A stretch of 7,654 nt of DNA from Burkholderiales bacterium (GCA_006227785.1 SBFU01000440.1:1-7654); one strand, 5' to 3'. Positions 1-6,057 are shown, numbered from the stretch's first letter. Numbers and translations: made by a program. The notes: generated from the letters alone by a model not told the origin.

Positions 1-298
1 GCACCTGCTCGCCCGCATCGGCAAGACACGTCGTGTCCGCGCCGGCTCCATCGTGGGCTCGGGCACGGTCAGCAACCGGGCGGTCGAGGTGGACGGGCGC
101 AAACAATGGCCCAAGGGCTACTCGTGCATCGCCGAAAAACGCGCCATCGAAACCATTCTCGACGGTCAGCCTTCCACGGGCTACATGCGGTTTGGCGACC
201 GCATCCGCATCGAGATGAAGGGCAAGGACGGACAGAGTGTCTTTGGTGCCATCGACCAGCTGATCGCGCCCTTGCACCCAGCCGATCCGCCGTCCTGA
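1..298 (+). CDS. Fumarylacetoacetate hydrolase family protein, C-terminal part (5' end outside window)
   Basis: The last 98 codons of a gene cut by the window edge, read in frame 2 and ending in TGA at 296-298. The protein shows the C-terminal half of the FAH fold: RAGSIVGSGTVSN, then KGYSCIAEKRAIETI, then a TGYMRFGDRIRIEM strand and a final FGAIDQLI. The GSGTVSN loop and the FGD-RIRIE segment are hallmarks of the family, whose members hydrolyse C-C bonds in acylpyruvate-type substrates using a divalent metal. In this lineage the best fit is the roughly 330-residue fumarylacetoacetase-like group, which acts at the end of homogentisate or gentisate breakdown in the cytoplasm. The metal-binding half lies upstream and cannot be checked, so the exact substrate is open. 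No partner genes of aromatic degradation are visible in the window. The gene converges on the binding-protein gene after 21 bp. Confidence 0.88.
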   Translation, partial: HLLARIGKTRRVRAGSIVGSGTVSNRAVEVDGRKQWPKGYSCIAEKRAIETILDGQPSTGYMRFGDRIRIEMKGKDGQSVFGAIDQLIAPLHPADPPS

Positions 299-324
299 GG
301 CGCCAGTCTGTGCCGCCTCTCAGG
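294..324. terminator. Possible stem-loop between convergent genes
   Basis: CCTGAGGCG (294-302) can pair with CGCCTCTCAGG (314-324) if two bases (320-321) bulge out, leaving an 11-base loop. The structure spans both stop codons of the convergent FAH and binding-protein genes. There is no T-run on either side, so it is not a classical intrinsic terminator. It is the only candidate for ending either transcript in the 21-bp gap. Confidence 0.3.
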
Positions 325-1477
325 CGCGAATGCGCCCATCCGAGGCGATCATCGACAGTTCGGCAAAGCCCGATGCCACATGGTTGGTCGGGCTGAAGGA
401 GACGTTGAAGCCCCCCATGGAGAAGTCGCGGATGCTTTCCAGCCCGCTGATCAGGGTGTCACGGGTCAGGCGGCCGCCCGCGCGACGAAGGCCTTCGGCG
501 AACAGCTTGGCGGCCATGAAGCCTTCCAGGCTGGAGTAGTTGGGTTGGACCTGGTTGCCACCCTTGGCGATGGCGGCCAGAAACTCCCGGGTGATCGGCC
601 TGGAGGGGCTGTAGGGTGAGGGCACCACCTGGGAAATGGCCACGCCGGCCCCCTCCTTGCCCAGCGCATCGGCCAGGGCCTGGGTACCTACAAACGACAC
701 GTTGTAGAAGGTACCGCCATAGCCCGCTCGCCGGGCCGCCTTGATATAGGCTGCGCACGAGGCATAGGCACTGATCTGGACCACCGCGTCAGGGCGCGCG
801 GCATTGATGGTCGCCACCGCCTGCGCGACTTCGACCGAATTGCGTTCCACGGTGCCGGTGGCCACCGGTTCCAGCGAACGCTTGGCCAGGGCCAGCACGG
901 TGCCATCAAGCCCGGCCCGCCCATAGGCGTCGTTCTGGTGGAAAACGGCAATGCGCTTGAGGCCCAGATTGGTCAGCTGGCGCACGATGAGTTCGGTCTC
1001 GTCGTTGTAGGACGCCCGCAGGTGAAAGGCCATGCGGTTGAAAGGCTGGCGCAGGGACATGGCGCCGGTGAATGGCGCAAAGAACGGCACCTCGGCCTGT
1101 GTGGCCAGTGGCAGGGCGACCACGCTGGTGGGCGTGCCGATGTAGCCGAACAGGGCAAACACATCGTCGGCCAGCAGCCGTTTCGTGTTCTCGGCGCACC
1201 GGTCCGGCTCGTAGCCGTCGTCCAGCTGGCGTATCTCGATGCGGGTCTGGTTCACGCCCCCCTGGGCGTTGAGCTGATCGAAGAACAGCTTGGCACCGGC
1301 ATGGAACTGGATGCCCAGCTGAGCGGCTGCGCCGGTGAAGGCCGCCGACTGGCCCAGCACCAGACGGTTGCCGGACTGGGCACGCAGGCTGGGGGCGCCC
1401 ACCAGCGCGCTGGCGGCGAGCAGGCCGGTGAAGCGGCGACGAGAAAGGGAGAGCGAAGTGGGGCGGGCGATGGTCAT
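320..1477 (-). CDS. ABC-type branched-chain amino acid-like periplasmic substrate-binding protein, Tat signal
   Basis: A 385-residue periplasmic binding protein of the Leu/Ile/Val-binding type (Peripla_BP_6 fold). The N-terminus carries a twin-arginine signal: SRRRFTG at residues 12-18, a hydrophobic stretch to about residue 31, and a likely cleavage after LRA (31-33), so the protein should be exported folded by Tat. The mature part starts LVLGQSAAFTGAAAQLG and contains LDDGYEPDRCAENTKRLL and FALFGYIGTPTS, typical of this receptor fold. Length is normal for the family. No permease or ATPase gene is in the window, and the next gene upstream encodes a VOC protein, so it looks like an orphan receptor, as is common in Burkholderiales. 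The ligand cannot be predicted; such proteins bind amino acids, amides, urea or aromatic acids. The ATG at 1477 has only a weak CAGG ahead of it, but the intact Tat motif supports this start. Confidence 0.9.
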   Translation of the reverse strand: MTIARPTSLSLSRRRFTGLLAASALVGAPSLRAQSGNRLVLGQSAAFTGAAAQLGIQFHAGAKLFFDQLNAQGGVNQTRIEIRQLDDGYEPDRCAENTKRLLADDVFALFGYIGTPTSVVALPLATQAEVPFFAPFTGAMSLRQPFNRMAFHLRASYNDETELIVRQLTNLGLKRIAVFHQNDAYGRAGLDGTVLALAKRSLEPVATGTVERNSVEVAQAVATINAARPDAVVQISAYASCAAYIKAARRAGYGGTFYNVSFVGTQALADALGKEGAGVAISQVVPSPYSPSRPITREFLAAIAKGGNQVQPNYSSLEGFMAAKLFAEGLRRAGGRLTRDTLISGLESIRDFSMGGFNVSFSPTNHVASGFAELSMIASDGRIRA

Positions 1478-1490
1478 GTCTAGCCTGGAG

Positions 1491-1525
1491 AAAACAAGCG
1501 GCCCGACGTGGTGTGCGCCGGGCCG
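1491..1525 (-). terminator. GC-rich stem-loop followed by a T-rich run, just ahead of the binding-protein start codon
   Basis: On the minus strand a perfect 7-bp stem CGGCCCG/CGGGCCG (1525-1519 with 1505-1499) encloses 13 bases, some of which can pair further. It is followed directly by CTTGTTTT. This has the form of an intrinsic terminator. It lies 130 bp beyond the stop of the VOC gene, which it could terminate, but also only 13 bp before the binding-protein ATG. It would therefore sit in that gene's leader and could act as an attenuator. Which role applies is not decidable from sequence. Confidence 0.5.
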
Positions 1526-1526
1526 G

Positions 1527-1555
1527 AAAAACTCCCAATGACAGCAGTCGGCTGT
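1527..1555 (-). promoter_or_regulatory. Second small stem-loop in the binding-protein leader
   Basis: ACAGC (1541-1545) and GCTGT (1551-1555) form a perfect 5-bp stem with a 5-base loop. On the minus strand it is followed after about 10 bases by TTTTT (complement of 1527-1531), and then by the larger stem-loop at 1499-1525. Two stem-loops in a row, each with a T-run downstream, suggest tandem terminators or a structured leader. The 5-bp stem alone could be chance. Confidence 0.25.
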
Positions 1556-1656
1556 GTAGGGATGCTAGGCCGCAAGGGCGCTCAGGCACAGGTCATCCGG
1601 ACCGCCCAGGTGACCGTTTGTCGTTTGCCGGGACGAAAACGGAGGTTCTCACGCGC

Positions 1657-2100
1657 TCAGTGCGCGTAGATGCCTTCGGTTGACGCAAAGCCCTTGATTT
1701 CAAGCGGGTTACCGGCGGGGTCGCAGAAAAACATGGTCCATTGTTCGCCAGGCTCGCCCGCGAAACGGACCTGGGGGGGCAACACGAACTCGATGCCGGC
1801 GGCCTTCAGTCTGTGTGCCAGGGCCTGCCATTGCGGCAGCAGCAGCACCAGACCGAAATGGGGCATGGGCACGAGGTGTTCGCCCACCCGGCCTGTGCGG
1901 GAGGTCCGGATGGGCTCGCCCAGGTGAAGGGAAAGCTGGTGACCGAAGAAGTCGAAGTCGACCCAGGTATCGGTGCTGCGGCCTTCAGCGCAACCCAGCA
2001 CATCGCCATAAAACCGGCGAGCCTCATCGAGGTCGGTCACATGGATGGCCAGATGGAACAGGCTGGGCGTGCGCAGCCCGGCGTCGGTACGTGTGCTCAT
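1657..2100 (-). CDS. VOC (glyoxalase/bleomycin-resistance/dioxygenase) family protein
   Basis: A 147-residue single-module-pair VOC protein. The first beta-alpha-beta unit begins FHLAIHVTDLDEARRFYGDVLG (residues 15-36). The second contains MPHFGLVL (79-86) and ends FFCDPAGNPLEIKGF (124-138). By family pattern the metal ligands would be H16, H59 or a near neighbour, H81 and E134; H16 fits the usual His five residues before the VxDL valine, and E134 fits the DPxGNxLExK glutamate. All are present, so it is probably a metal-dependent enzyme rather than a binding protein, but its substrate (glyoxal adduct, catechol or other) is unknown. The frame stays open back to 2289, over the DksA-like gene; I chose the ATG at 2100 because the VOC fold begins 14 residues later and this avoids the overlap. 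The Shine-Dalgarno is weak. It lies 62 bp after the DksA-like gene on the same strand and may be co-transcribed. Confidence 0.85.
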   Translation of the reverse strand: MSTRTDAGLRTPSLFHLAIHVTDLDEARRFYGDVLGCAEGRSTDTWVDFDFFGHQLSLHLGEPIRTSRTGRVGEHLVPMPHFGLVLLLPQWQALAHRLKAAGIEFVLPPQVRFAGEPGEQWTMFFCDPAGNPLEIKGFASTEGIYAH

Positions 2101-2162
2101 GCCCCAAGCATACGGCAGGGTGGCGCCAACCGCAGCCGCGTCAGCGGTCGCCCCGACGGCCG

Positions 2163-2549
2163 TCAGAGGCTGGGTGCACTGACGCCGCCGCGCGATTTTT
2201 CCAGCTTGCCCTGGCAGTCCACGCAGCGCAAGGCGGTCGGGTTGGCGTGCAGGCGTGCGGTGGCGATGGCCGCGCCGCATTCCACGCACAGGCCGAAGCT
2301 GCCGTCAGCCACCCGCTTCAGGGCTTCGTCGATGGCCACCAGCTCGGCCGCCTCGCGCTCTTCCAGTGCGAACGCAAGGTCCCGTTCCGCATCGGCCTTC
2401 GCCCAGTCGTCGCTGGCCTCCTCGCGGGCCTGGGCGGCCGCCTCGGCCCGGCCGATCCGCCCGCCGCGTTGGGCGCGCAGCTGCGCCAGCACATCGGCCC
2501 GCATGGCTTGCAGCTGAACGGCGAAGGTGTCTGAAATGTTCTGGGTCAT
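2163..2549 (-). CDS. TraR/DksA-type C4 zinc-finger transcriptional regulator
   Basis: A 128-residue protein with the layout of the DksA/TraR family: a long charged helical hairpin (about residues 10-80, rich in Ala, Glu and Arg) followed by a C4 zinc finger, CVEC (88-91) and CVDC (109-112), preceded by DGSFG. These proteins enter the secondary channel of RNA polymerase and alter promoter opening, often together with ppGpp. Against E. coli DksA (numbering from memory) the tip residues align by eye as D48 to D74 and A50 to A76, while the D71 position is alanine, so tip chemistry may differ. It is shorter than the main housekeeping DksA (about 150 residues) and is best taken as a paralogue. The ATG at 2549 has AGGAG eight bases ahead; the longer frame to 2678 runs through the promoter region and is rejected. 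It is divergent from the crotonase gene. Confidence 0.88.
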   Translation of the reverse strand: MTQNISDTFAVQLQAMRADVLAQLRAQRGGRIGRAEAAAQAREEASDDWAKADAERDLAFALEEREAAELVAIDEALKRVADGSFGLCVECGAAIATARLHANPTALRCVDCQGKLEKSRGGVSAPSL

Positions 2550-2557
2550 GGTGCCAT

Positions 2558-2562
2558 CTCCT
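2558..2562 (-). promoter_or_regulatory. Ribosome binding site of the DksA-like gene
   Basis: AGGAG on the minus strand lies 8 bases before the ATG at 2549. It decides for this start over the open frame that continues to 2678. Confidence 0.75.
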
Positions 2563-2629
2563 TGGGTATTCGATGCATTCGGGCCTGTCTGGCCGATCCC
2601 ATCATGTTGCCCCCTGCGCCGTCCGGCTG

Positions 2630-2647
2630 GCTTGACATGTGTCAAGC
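2630..2647. promoter_or_regulatory. 18-bp palindrome with a TTGACA in each arm, in a divergent spacer
   Basis: GCTTGACATGTGTCAAGC pairs at 8 of 9 positions per arm, with only the central two bases unmatched. It sits in the 146-bp spacer between the divergent DksA-like and crotonase genes, 48 bp before the crotonase ATG and 80 bp from the DksA-like ATG. Each strand carries a perfect TTGACA (2632-2637 plus, 2640-2645 minus). Neither has a convincing -10 hexamer at 16-18 bp, so I read it as a probable operator for a dimeric regulator, possibly overlapping promoter -35 elements. Confidence 0.5.
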
Positions 2648-2695
2648 ACAATCGGTGGCAGGTGACCCAAAAAACCATCCACCCAGGAGAATCCC

Positions 2696-3535
2696 ATGCC
2701 CAACCCCGATTACAGCCGTTACCAGACCCTGGAGATCACCCGCCGGGGGCCAGCCGTCGATGGCGTCCCCTGTGTTCTTGATATCCGCATGCGAGCCGAT
2801 GGACCGGGCGGCAATGGCAAATTGCCCACCGCCGGTCATGAAGGCCACTGGGAGTTGTCCGAGATCTGGCGCGATGTGGGGCGCGACGACAGCGTGCGCT
2901 GTGCCGTGCTGCGCGGCAGCGGCATGGGCTTCTCGGGCGGCGGCGACCTGGCGCTGGTGCAAGACATGGCGTCCGACTTCGAGGTTCGTACGCGGGTCTG
3001 GAAGGAGGCGCGCGACCTGGTCTACAACGTCATCAACTGCGACAAACCCATCGTCAGCGCCATGCACGGCCCGGCGGTGGGTGCGGGTCTGGTGGCCGGC
3101 CTTCTGGCCGACATCTCGATCGCCGCCAGGAGCGCCAGGATCGTCGACGGTCACACCCGGCTGGGCGTGGCCGCCGGTGACCATGCCGCCATCGTCTGGC
3201 CGCTGCTGTGCGGCCTGGCCAAGGCCAAGTACTACCTGATGCTGTGCGACCCGATCAGTGGTGAAGAGGCCGAGCGCATCGGCCTGGTGTCGCTGGCGGT
3301 GGACGACACGGCGCTGCTGGACAAGGCCTATGAGGTGGCCGATCGCCTGGCCTCTGGCAGCCAGACGGCGATCCGCTGGACCAAGTATTCGCTGAACAAC
3401 TGGCTGCGCCAGGCAGGGCCCGCCTTCGATACCTCACTGGCGCTGGAATTCATGGGTTTTGCCGGTCCCGATGTGCACGAAGGTGTGGCATCCTTGAGGG
3501 AGCGCCGTGCCCCGCGCTACGGCATCGACGGTTGA
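2696..3535 (+). CDS. Enoyl-CoA hydratase/isomerase (crotonase) family protein with altered catalytic residues
   Basis: A 279-residue crotonase-fold protein. The two oxyanion-hole regions are clear: [10 protein letters not shown] (residues 76-85) and HGPAVGAGL (124-132). The fold then continues through [12 protein letters not shown], and the C-terminus has the family's [12 protein letters not shown] (262-273). Aligned without gaps to rat mitochondrial enoyl-CoA hydratase over 31 residues, the two catalytic glutamates (E144, E164) are replaced by V133 and H153. The segment [15 protein letters not shown] (151-165) instead offers D151, H153, D162 and H163. It should therefore bind an acyl-CoA in the cytoplasm, but simple hydratase chemistry is doubtful; hydrolase, isomerase or C-C cleavage roles are possible. 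The ATG at 2696 has AGGAG six bases ahead. It is the first of three plus-strand genes and is followed after 59 bp by phaM. Confidence 0.9.
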   Translation: MPNPDYSRYQTLEITRRGPAVDGVPCVLDIRMRADGPGGNGKLPTAGHEGHWELSEIWRDVGRDDSVRCAVLRGSGMGFSGGGDLALVQDMASDFEVRTRVWKEARDLVYNVINCDKPIVSAMHGPAVGAGLVAGLLADISIAARSARIVDGHTRLGVAAGDHAAIVWPLLCGLAKAKYYLMLCDPISGEEAERIGLVSLAVDDTALLDKAYEVADRLASGSQTAIRWTKYSLNNWLRQAGPAFDTSLALEFMGFAGPDVHEGVASLRERRAPRYGIDG

Positions 3536-3583
3536 CCCCCCGGTCGCGTCGCTCGCCGGGCACGGCAGGTACCCATGGCCATC

Positions 3584-3588
3584 AGGAG
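3584..3588 (+). promoter_or_regulatory. Ribosome binding site of phaM
   Basis: AGGAG lies six bases before the ATG at 3595. It decides for this start over the TTG at 3532, which would overlap the crotonase stop codon and add 21 residues unlike the PhaM N-terminus. Confidence 0.8.
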
Positions 3589-3594
3589 ATCCCC

Positions 3595-4728
3595 ATGAGC
3601 GAGACATCGGGCAGCGGTTTTGGCAAATTCGTGCCGGGCTTCGAGTTCCTGCAAAACCTGGCGGGTCAGGCCGCAGACGGGGTGGCCCACGGTCTGGGCA
3701 AGAGCATTCCCCAGCTGCCCAACCTCGGCAACTGGGTGGCGCCCACCTTCAACGTCGAGGACCTTGAGAAGCGCATCGAGGAGCTCAAGGCGGTGCACTT
3801 CTGGCTGGACCAGAATGCCAAGGCGCTGGGTGCCACGATCCAGGCGCTGGAGGTGCAGAAGATGACCCTGGCCACGCTGCAGACGATGAACTTCAGTCTG
3901 GGTGACGTGGCCAATGCGCTCAAGCTCAAGGCCGCCGACACGGTGGCGGGGTTCACCGCCAAGGGGGCGGCAGATCCTGGTTCCGGCGAGCCGCAGGCAC
4001 CACAGGCGTCCCGCTTTGCCGGCCTGGAGATTCCGGCACGAACCTACGGCAGCACCGTGCAGCCGCCACAGGCCCAGGAGGCACCGGTTCCCAAGGCGCC
4101 TGCACGGCCCCGCAAACCGCGAGCCCGCAAGGCGACGCCGCCGCCAGCCGCCACGGGGGTGGTCGATCCCATGCACTGGTGGGGCGCCCTGACCCAGCAG
4201 TTCCAGGGCATCGCCGCCAATGCCCTCAAGGATGTGGCCCGCCAGACCACCCTCGATACCACCCGTCAGGTGGCCAGCGGATTGACCGAGCAAGCCGTCA
4301 AGACGGCCACCGGTGTGGCCGGCAAGGTCACGCGCAGCGTCGGTGGCACGGTGGCCCGGCAGGTGGGCAAGGCTGCCGGTGCGGGTCAGGCCGTGGTGCG
4401 CAGCACGGGCAAGTCCCGCGCTTCCCGCCCGGTGGGCACCAAAGGCAAACCGGCCGAGCCCGCCGGTCAGGCCGCTCCGTCCCAGTCCCTGAAGGCCGGC
4501 GACTGGCCCCTGCCGGGTGGCCTGTTCCAGGTGCCAGGCTTTCTGGGGGGAGCGCCGCTGGCAGCGCCCGCCACGGTCAAGGTCAGGGCGCCGGCCAAGG
4601 CGCCTCCTGCCAAGGCGCCATCCAAGGCCCGTGCCGGCCAGGTTGGCAAGAAGAAAGCCGCTGCGCCGTCCAAGTCCGCCGCCCGCAAGAGCGGCCGGTC
4701 AGCCTCGACCTCCCGGCGTCGCAGCTGA
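3595..4728 (+). CDS. phaM: PhaM-type polyhydroxyalkanoate granule multifunctional regulator, long form
   Basis: A 377-residue protein with an N-terminal PhaM domain (about residues 9-118): FGKFVPGFEFLQNLAG, IPQLPNLGNWVAPTFNVEDLEKR, then a helical core around KAVHFWLDQNAKALGATIQ, ALEVQKMTLATL and DVANALKLKAAD. In Ralstonia eutropha PhaM activates PHB synthase PhaC1 and attaches PHB granules to the nucleoid; its domain and Lys/Ala/Pro tail match this role. The tail here (329-377) is histone-H1-like, with PAKAP-type motifs and an RRR end, and should bind DNA. The protein is longer than the roughly 260-residue R. eutropha protein as I recall it. The extra middle part has a Pro/Arg/Lys linker (about 145-190), an amphipathic stretch starting MHWWGALTQQF (from 193), and a hydrophobic DWPLPGGLFQVPGF patch (303-316). 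Upstream is the crotonase homologue and 22 bp downstream a FIST gene. Confidence 0.92.
   Translation: MSETSGSGFGKFVPGFEFLQNLAGQAADGVAHGLGKSIPQLPNLGNWVAPTFNVEDLEKRIEELKAVHFWLDQNAKALGATIQALEVQKMTLATLQTMNFSLGDVANALKLKAADTVAGFTAKGAADPGSGEPQAPQASRFAGLEIPARTYGSTVQPPQAQEAPVPKAPARPRKPRARKATPPPAATGVVDPMHWWGALTQQFQGIAANALKDVARQTTLDTTRQVASGLTEQAVKTATGVAGKVTRSVGGTVARQVGKAAGAGQAVVRSTGKSRASRPVGTKGKPAEPAGQAAPSQSLKAGDWPLPGGLFQVPGFLGGAPLAAPATVKVRAPAKAPPAKAPSKARAGQVGKKKAAAPSKSAARKSGRSASTSRRRS
4594..4619 (+). repeat. Short tandem repeat coding PAKAP motifs in the PhaM tail
   Basis: GCCAAGGCGCC occurs at 4594-4604 and again at 4609-4619, a 15-base period, and a shorter CCAAGGCC follows. It encodes the PAKAP-PAKAPSKA part of the basic tail. 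Slippage here could change tail length in frame. Confidence 0.55.
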
Positions 4729-4750
4729 CGATACGGTCACGACCCCTCAC

Positions 4751-6049
4751 ATGCAACGATTTCCGTGTGCCCACGCCACCCACCCGCAATGGCGCATGGC
4801 CGTGGCGCTGGTGCTGGCCCAGTTGCGGGCTCAGATGGCCTTGCCCGACCATGCCCGCTCGCCCGCGCTGGGTTTGCTCTACATCACCGACCACTATGCC
4901 CAGGACGCCCAGGACATCCTGGGCTTTCTCGCTGACGAACTGCGCGAGGTGAGCGACTGGGTCGGAACCGTGGGCATCGGTGTGTCGGCCAGTGGTGTCG
5001 AGTATTTCGACGAGCCTGCGCTGTGCGTGATGTTGTGTGACCTCAAGGCAGACAGCTACCGTGTCTTCAGCGGGGTGGCGCCCCTGCCAGCTTCGGGGCG
5101 AGGCGACGGCTTCGAGGCCCACACCGCACTGGTCCATGCGGACGGCCGCACGCCCGATCTGGCCGAGCTCATCGACGAGGTGGCCGACCGCACCGCCAGC
5201 GGCTACCTGTTCGGCGGACTGAGTGCCAGCCGCGGGCCCAGCGTCCAGTTCGCCGCCGCTCGCACAGACGCCTTGCGCGATCAGGGAGGCGCCGGTGGGG
5301 TGTTCCATGGCGGACTCAGCGGGGTAGCCTTCGGACCGGAGGTGGGCATCGTCTCCCGGGTGACCCAGGGGGCGCAGCCCGTGGCCCCGGCCTTCATCGT
5401 CACTGCCGCCGACGGCAACCTGGTGCTGGCCATCGACGAGCAACCTGCACTGGAGCGGGTGCTGGATACGCTGGACGTTTCTCTGGAACAGCCCCAGCAG
5501 GCCATCGAACGCCTGCGCCGTACCCTCGTTGGCCTGACATGGCCGGAGCACGTCGGCGCAGGGGCGGGCGCCGCGGCGCGCGAGCAGCGCGGGCAGTTTG
5601 GTCCCGAGGTCCAGGTTCGTCACATCATTGGCCTGGACCCTGCGCGACATGGGGTGGCGATCGCCGACCAGGTGCCGGTGGGCAGCCGACTGGCCTTGTG
5701 CGAGCGCCATGTCCAGGCGGCCCGTGCCGACCTGATCCGAATCTGCGCCGAAATCCGTGAAGAACTGGAACCCCAGCTGCACGACACGGCCATGGGCGAC
5801 GCGCCGTCGCATGTCAACGCGTCCGCTGGGCCGTTGGATACCGCCGGCCGCATTGCCGGAGCCGTCTACGTGAGCTGTTCGGGGCGGGGCGGTCCGCACT
5901 TCGGTGCGCCCAGCGCCGAGCTGCAGATCATTCGCCGTGCACTGGGCGATGTGCCGCTGGTCGGCTTTTTTGCGGGTGGCGAGATCGCGCACCGGCACCT
6001 GTATGGCTACACCGGCGTGCTGACCGTCTTTATCCGCACGCCGGACTGA
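4751..6049 (+). CDS. FIST N- and C-domain sensory protein
   Basis: A 432-residue soluble protein with both halves of the FIST sensory domain and no membrane segment or output domain. The N-terminal half (about 35-225) contains ALGLLYITD, TVGIGVSASGVEYFDEPA, a GYLFGGLSASRG turn and GGVFHGGLSGVAFGPEV. The C-terminal half (about 230-430) has YVSCSGRGG (373-381, with C376 and R379) and ends in the diagnostic GFFAGGEIA (405-413) and GYTGVLTVF. FIST domains are predicted to sense small ligands, possibly amino acids, from their association with signalling and transport genes; the ligand here is unknown. As a stand-alone sensor it must act through a partner. It starts 22 bp after phaM with no clear Shine-Dalgarno, suggesting translation coupled to or dependent on the phaM transcript. 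The frame is open further upstream inside phaM, but the ATG at 4751 suits the domain start. It is convergent with the ProQ-like gene. Confidence 0.88.
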   Translation: MQRFPCAHATHPQWRMAVALVLAQLRAQMALPDHARSPALGLLYITDHYAQDAQDILGFLADELREVSDWVGTVGIGVSASGVEYFDEPALCVMLCDLKADSYRVFSGVAPLPASGRGDGFEAHTALVHADGRTPDLAELIDEVADRTASGYLFGGLSASRGPSVQFAAARTDALRDQGGAGGVFHGGLSGVAFGPEVGIVSRVTQGAQPVAPAFIVTAADGNLVLAIDEQPALERVLDTLDVSLEQPQQAIERLRRTLVGLTWPEHVGAGAGAAAREQRGQFGPEVQVRHIIGLDPARHGVAIADQVPVGSRLALCERHVQAARADLIRICAEIREELEPQLHDTAMGDAPSHVNASAGPLDTAGRIAGAVYVSCSGRGGPHFGAPSAELQIIRRALGDVPLVGFFAGGEIAHRHLYGYTGVLTVFIRTPD

Positions 6050-6057
6050 GGGTCCTT

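Noticed and set aside
938..1483. Plus-strand frame of 181 codons within the binding-protein gene
   Set aside because: It is an antisense shadow of a clear periplasmic binding protein and has no domain resemblance.
1578..1660. GCGCTCAG present twice (1578 and 1653)
   Set aside because: An 8-base match 75 bp apart, one copy overlapping a stop codon, is likely chance in GC-rich DNA.
2155..2164. Perfect 10-bp palindrome GACGGCCGTC at the end of the DksA-like gene
   Set aside because: Short GC palindromes are common by chance at this base composition, and it has no T-run.
2101..2289. Upstream extension of the VOC gene into the DksA-like gene
   Set aside because: It overlaps the zinc-finger coding sequence and would put 63 unrelated residues before a complete VOC fold.
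2632..2660. A classical sigma-70 promoter starting at the TTGACA on the plus strand
   Set aside because: No sequence resembling TATAAT lies 16-18 bp downstream on either strand, so I kept only the operator-like palindrome.
2550..2678. Upstream extension of the DksA-like protein
   Set aside because: It would read through the divergent spacer and the palindrome, and the ATG at 2549 has a strong ribosome site.
3536..3570. Hairpin CCCGG/CCGGG after the crotonase gene as a terminator
   Set aside because: Only a 5-bp stem with a 12-base loop and no T-run follows, so it is not convincing as a terminator within the possible operon.
4517..4750. Upstream extension of the FIST gene into phaM
   Set aside because: The extra 78 codons overlap the conserved PhaM reading frame and give Arg/Pro-rich sequence unrelated to FIST domains.
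4583..5998. Long minus-strand open frame (471 codons) opposite phaM and the FIST gene
   Set aside because: It has no recognisable domain and is low-complexity in the way expected of an antisense frame in GC-rich DNA. The plus-strand frames there encode clear PhaM and FIST motifs.
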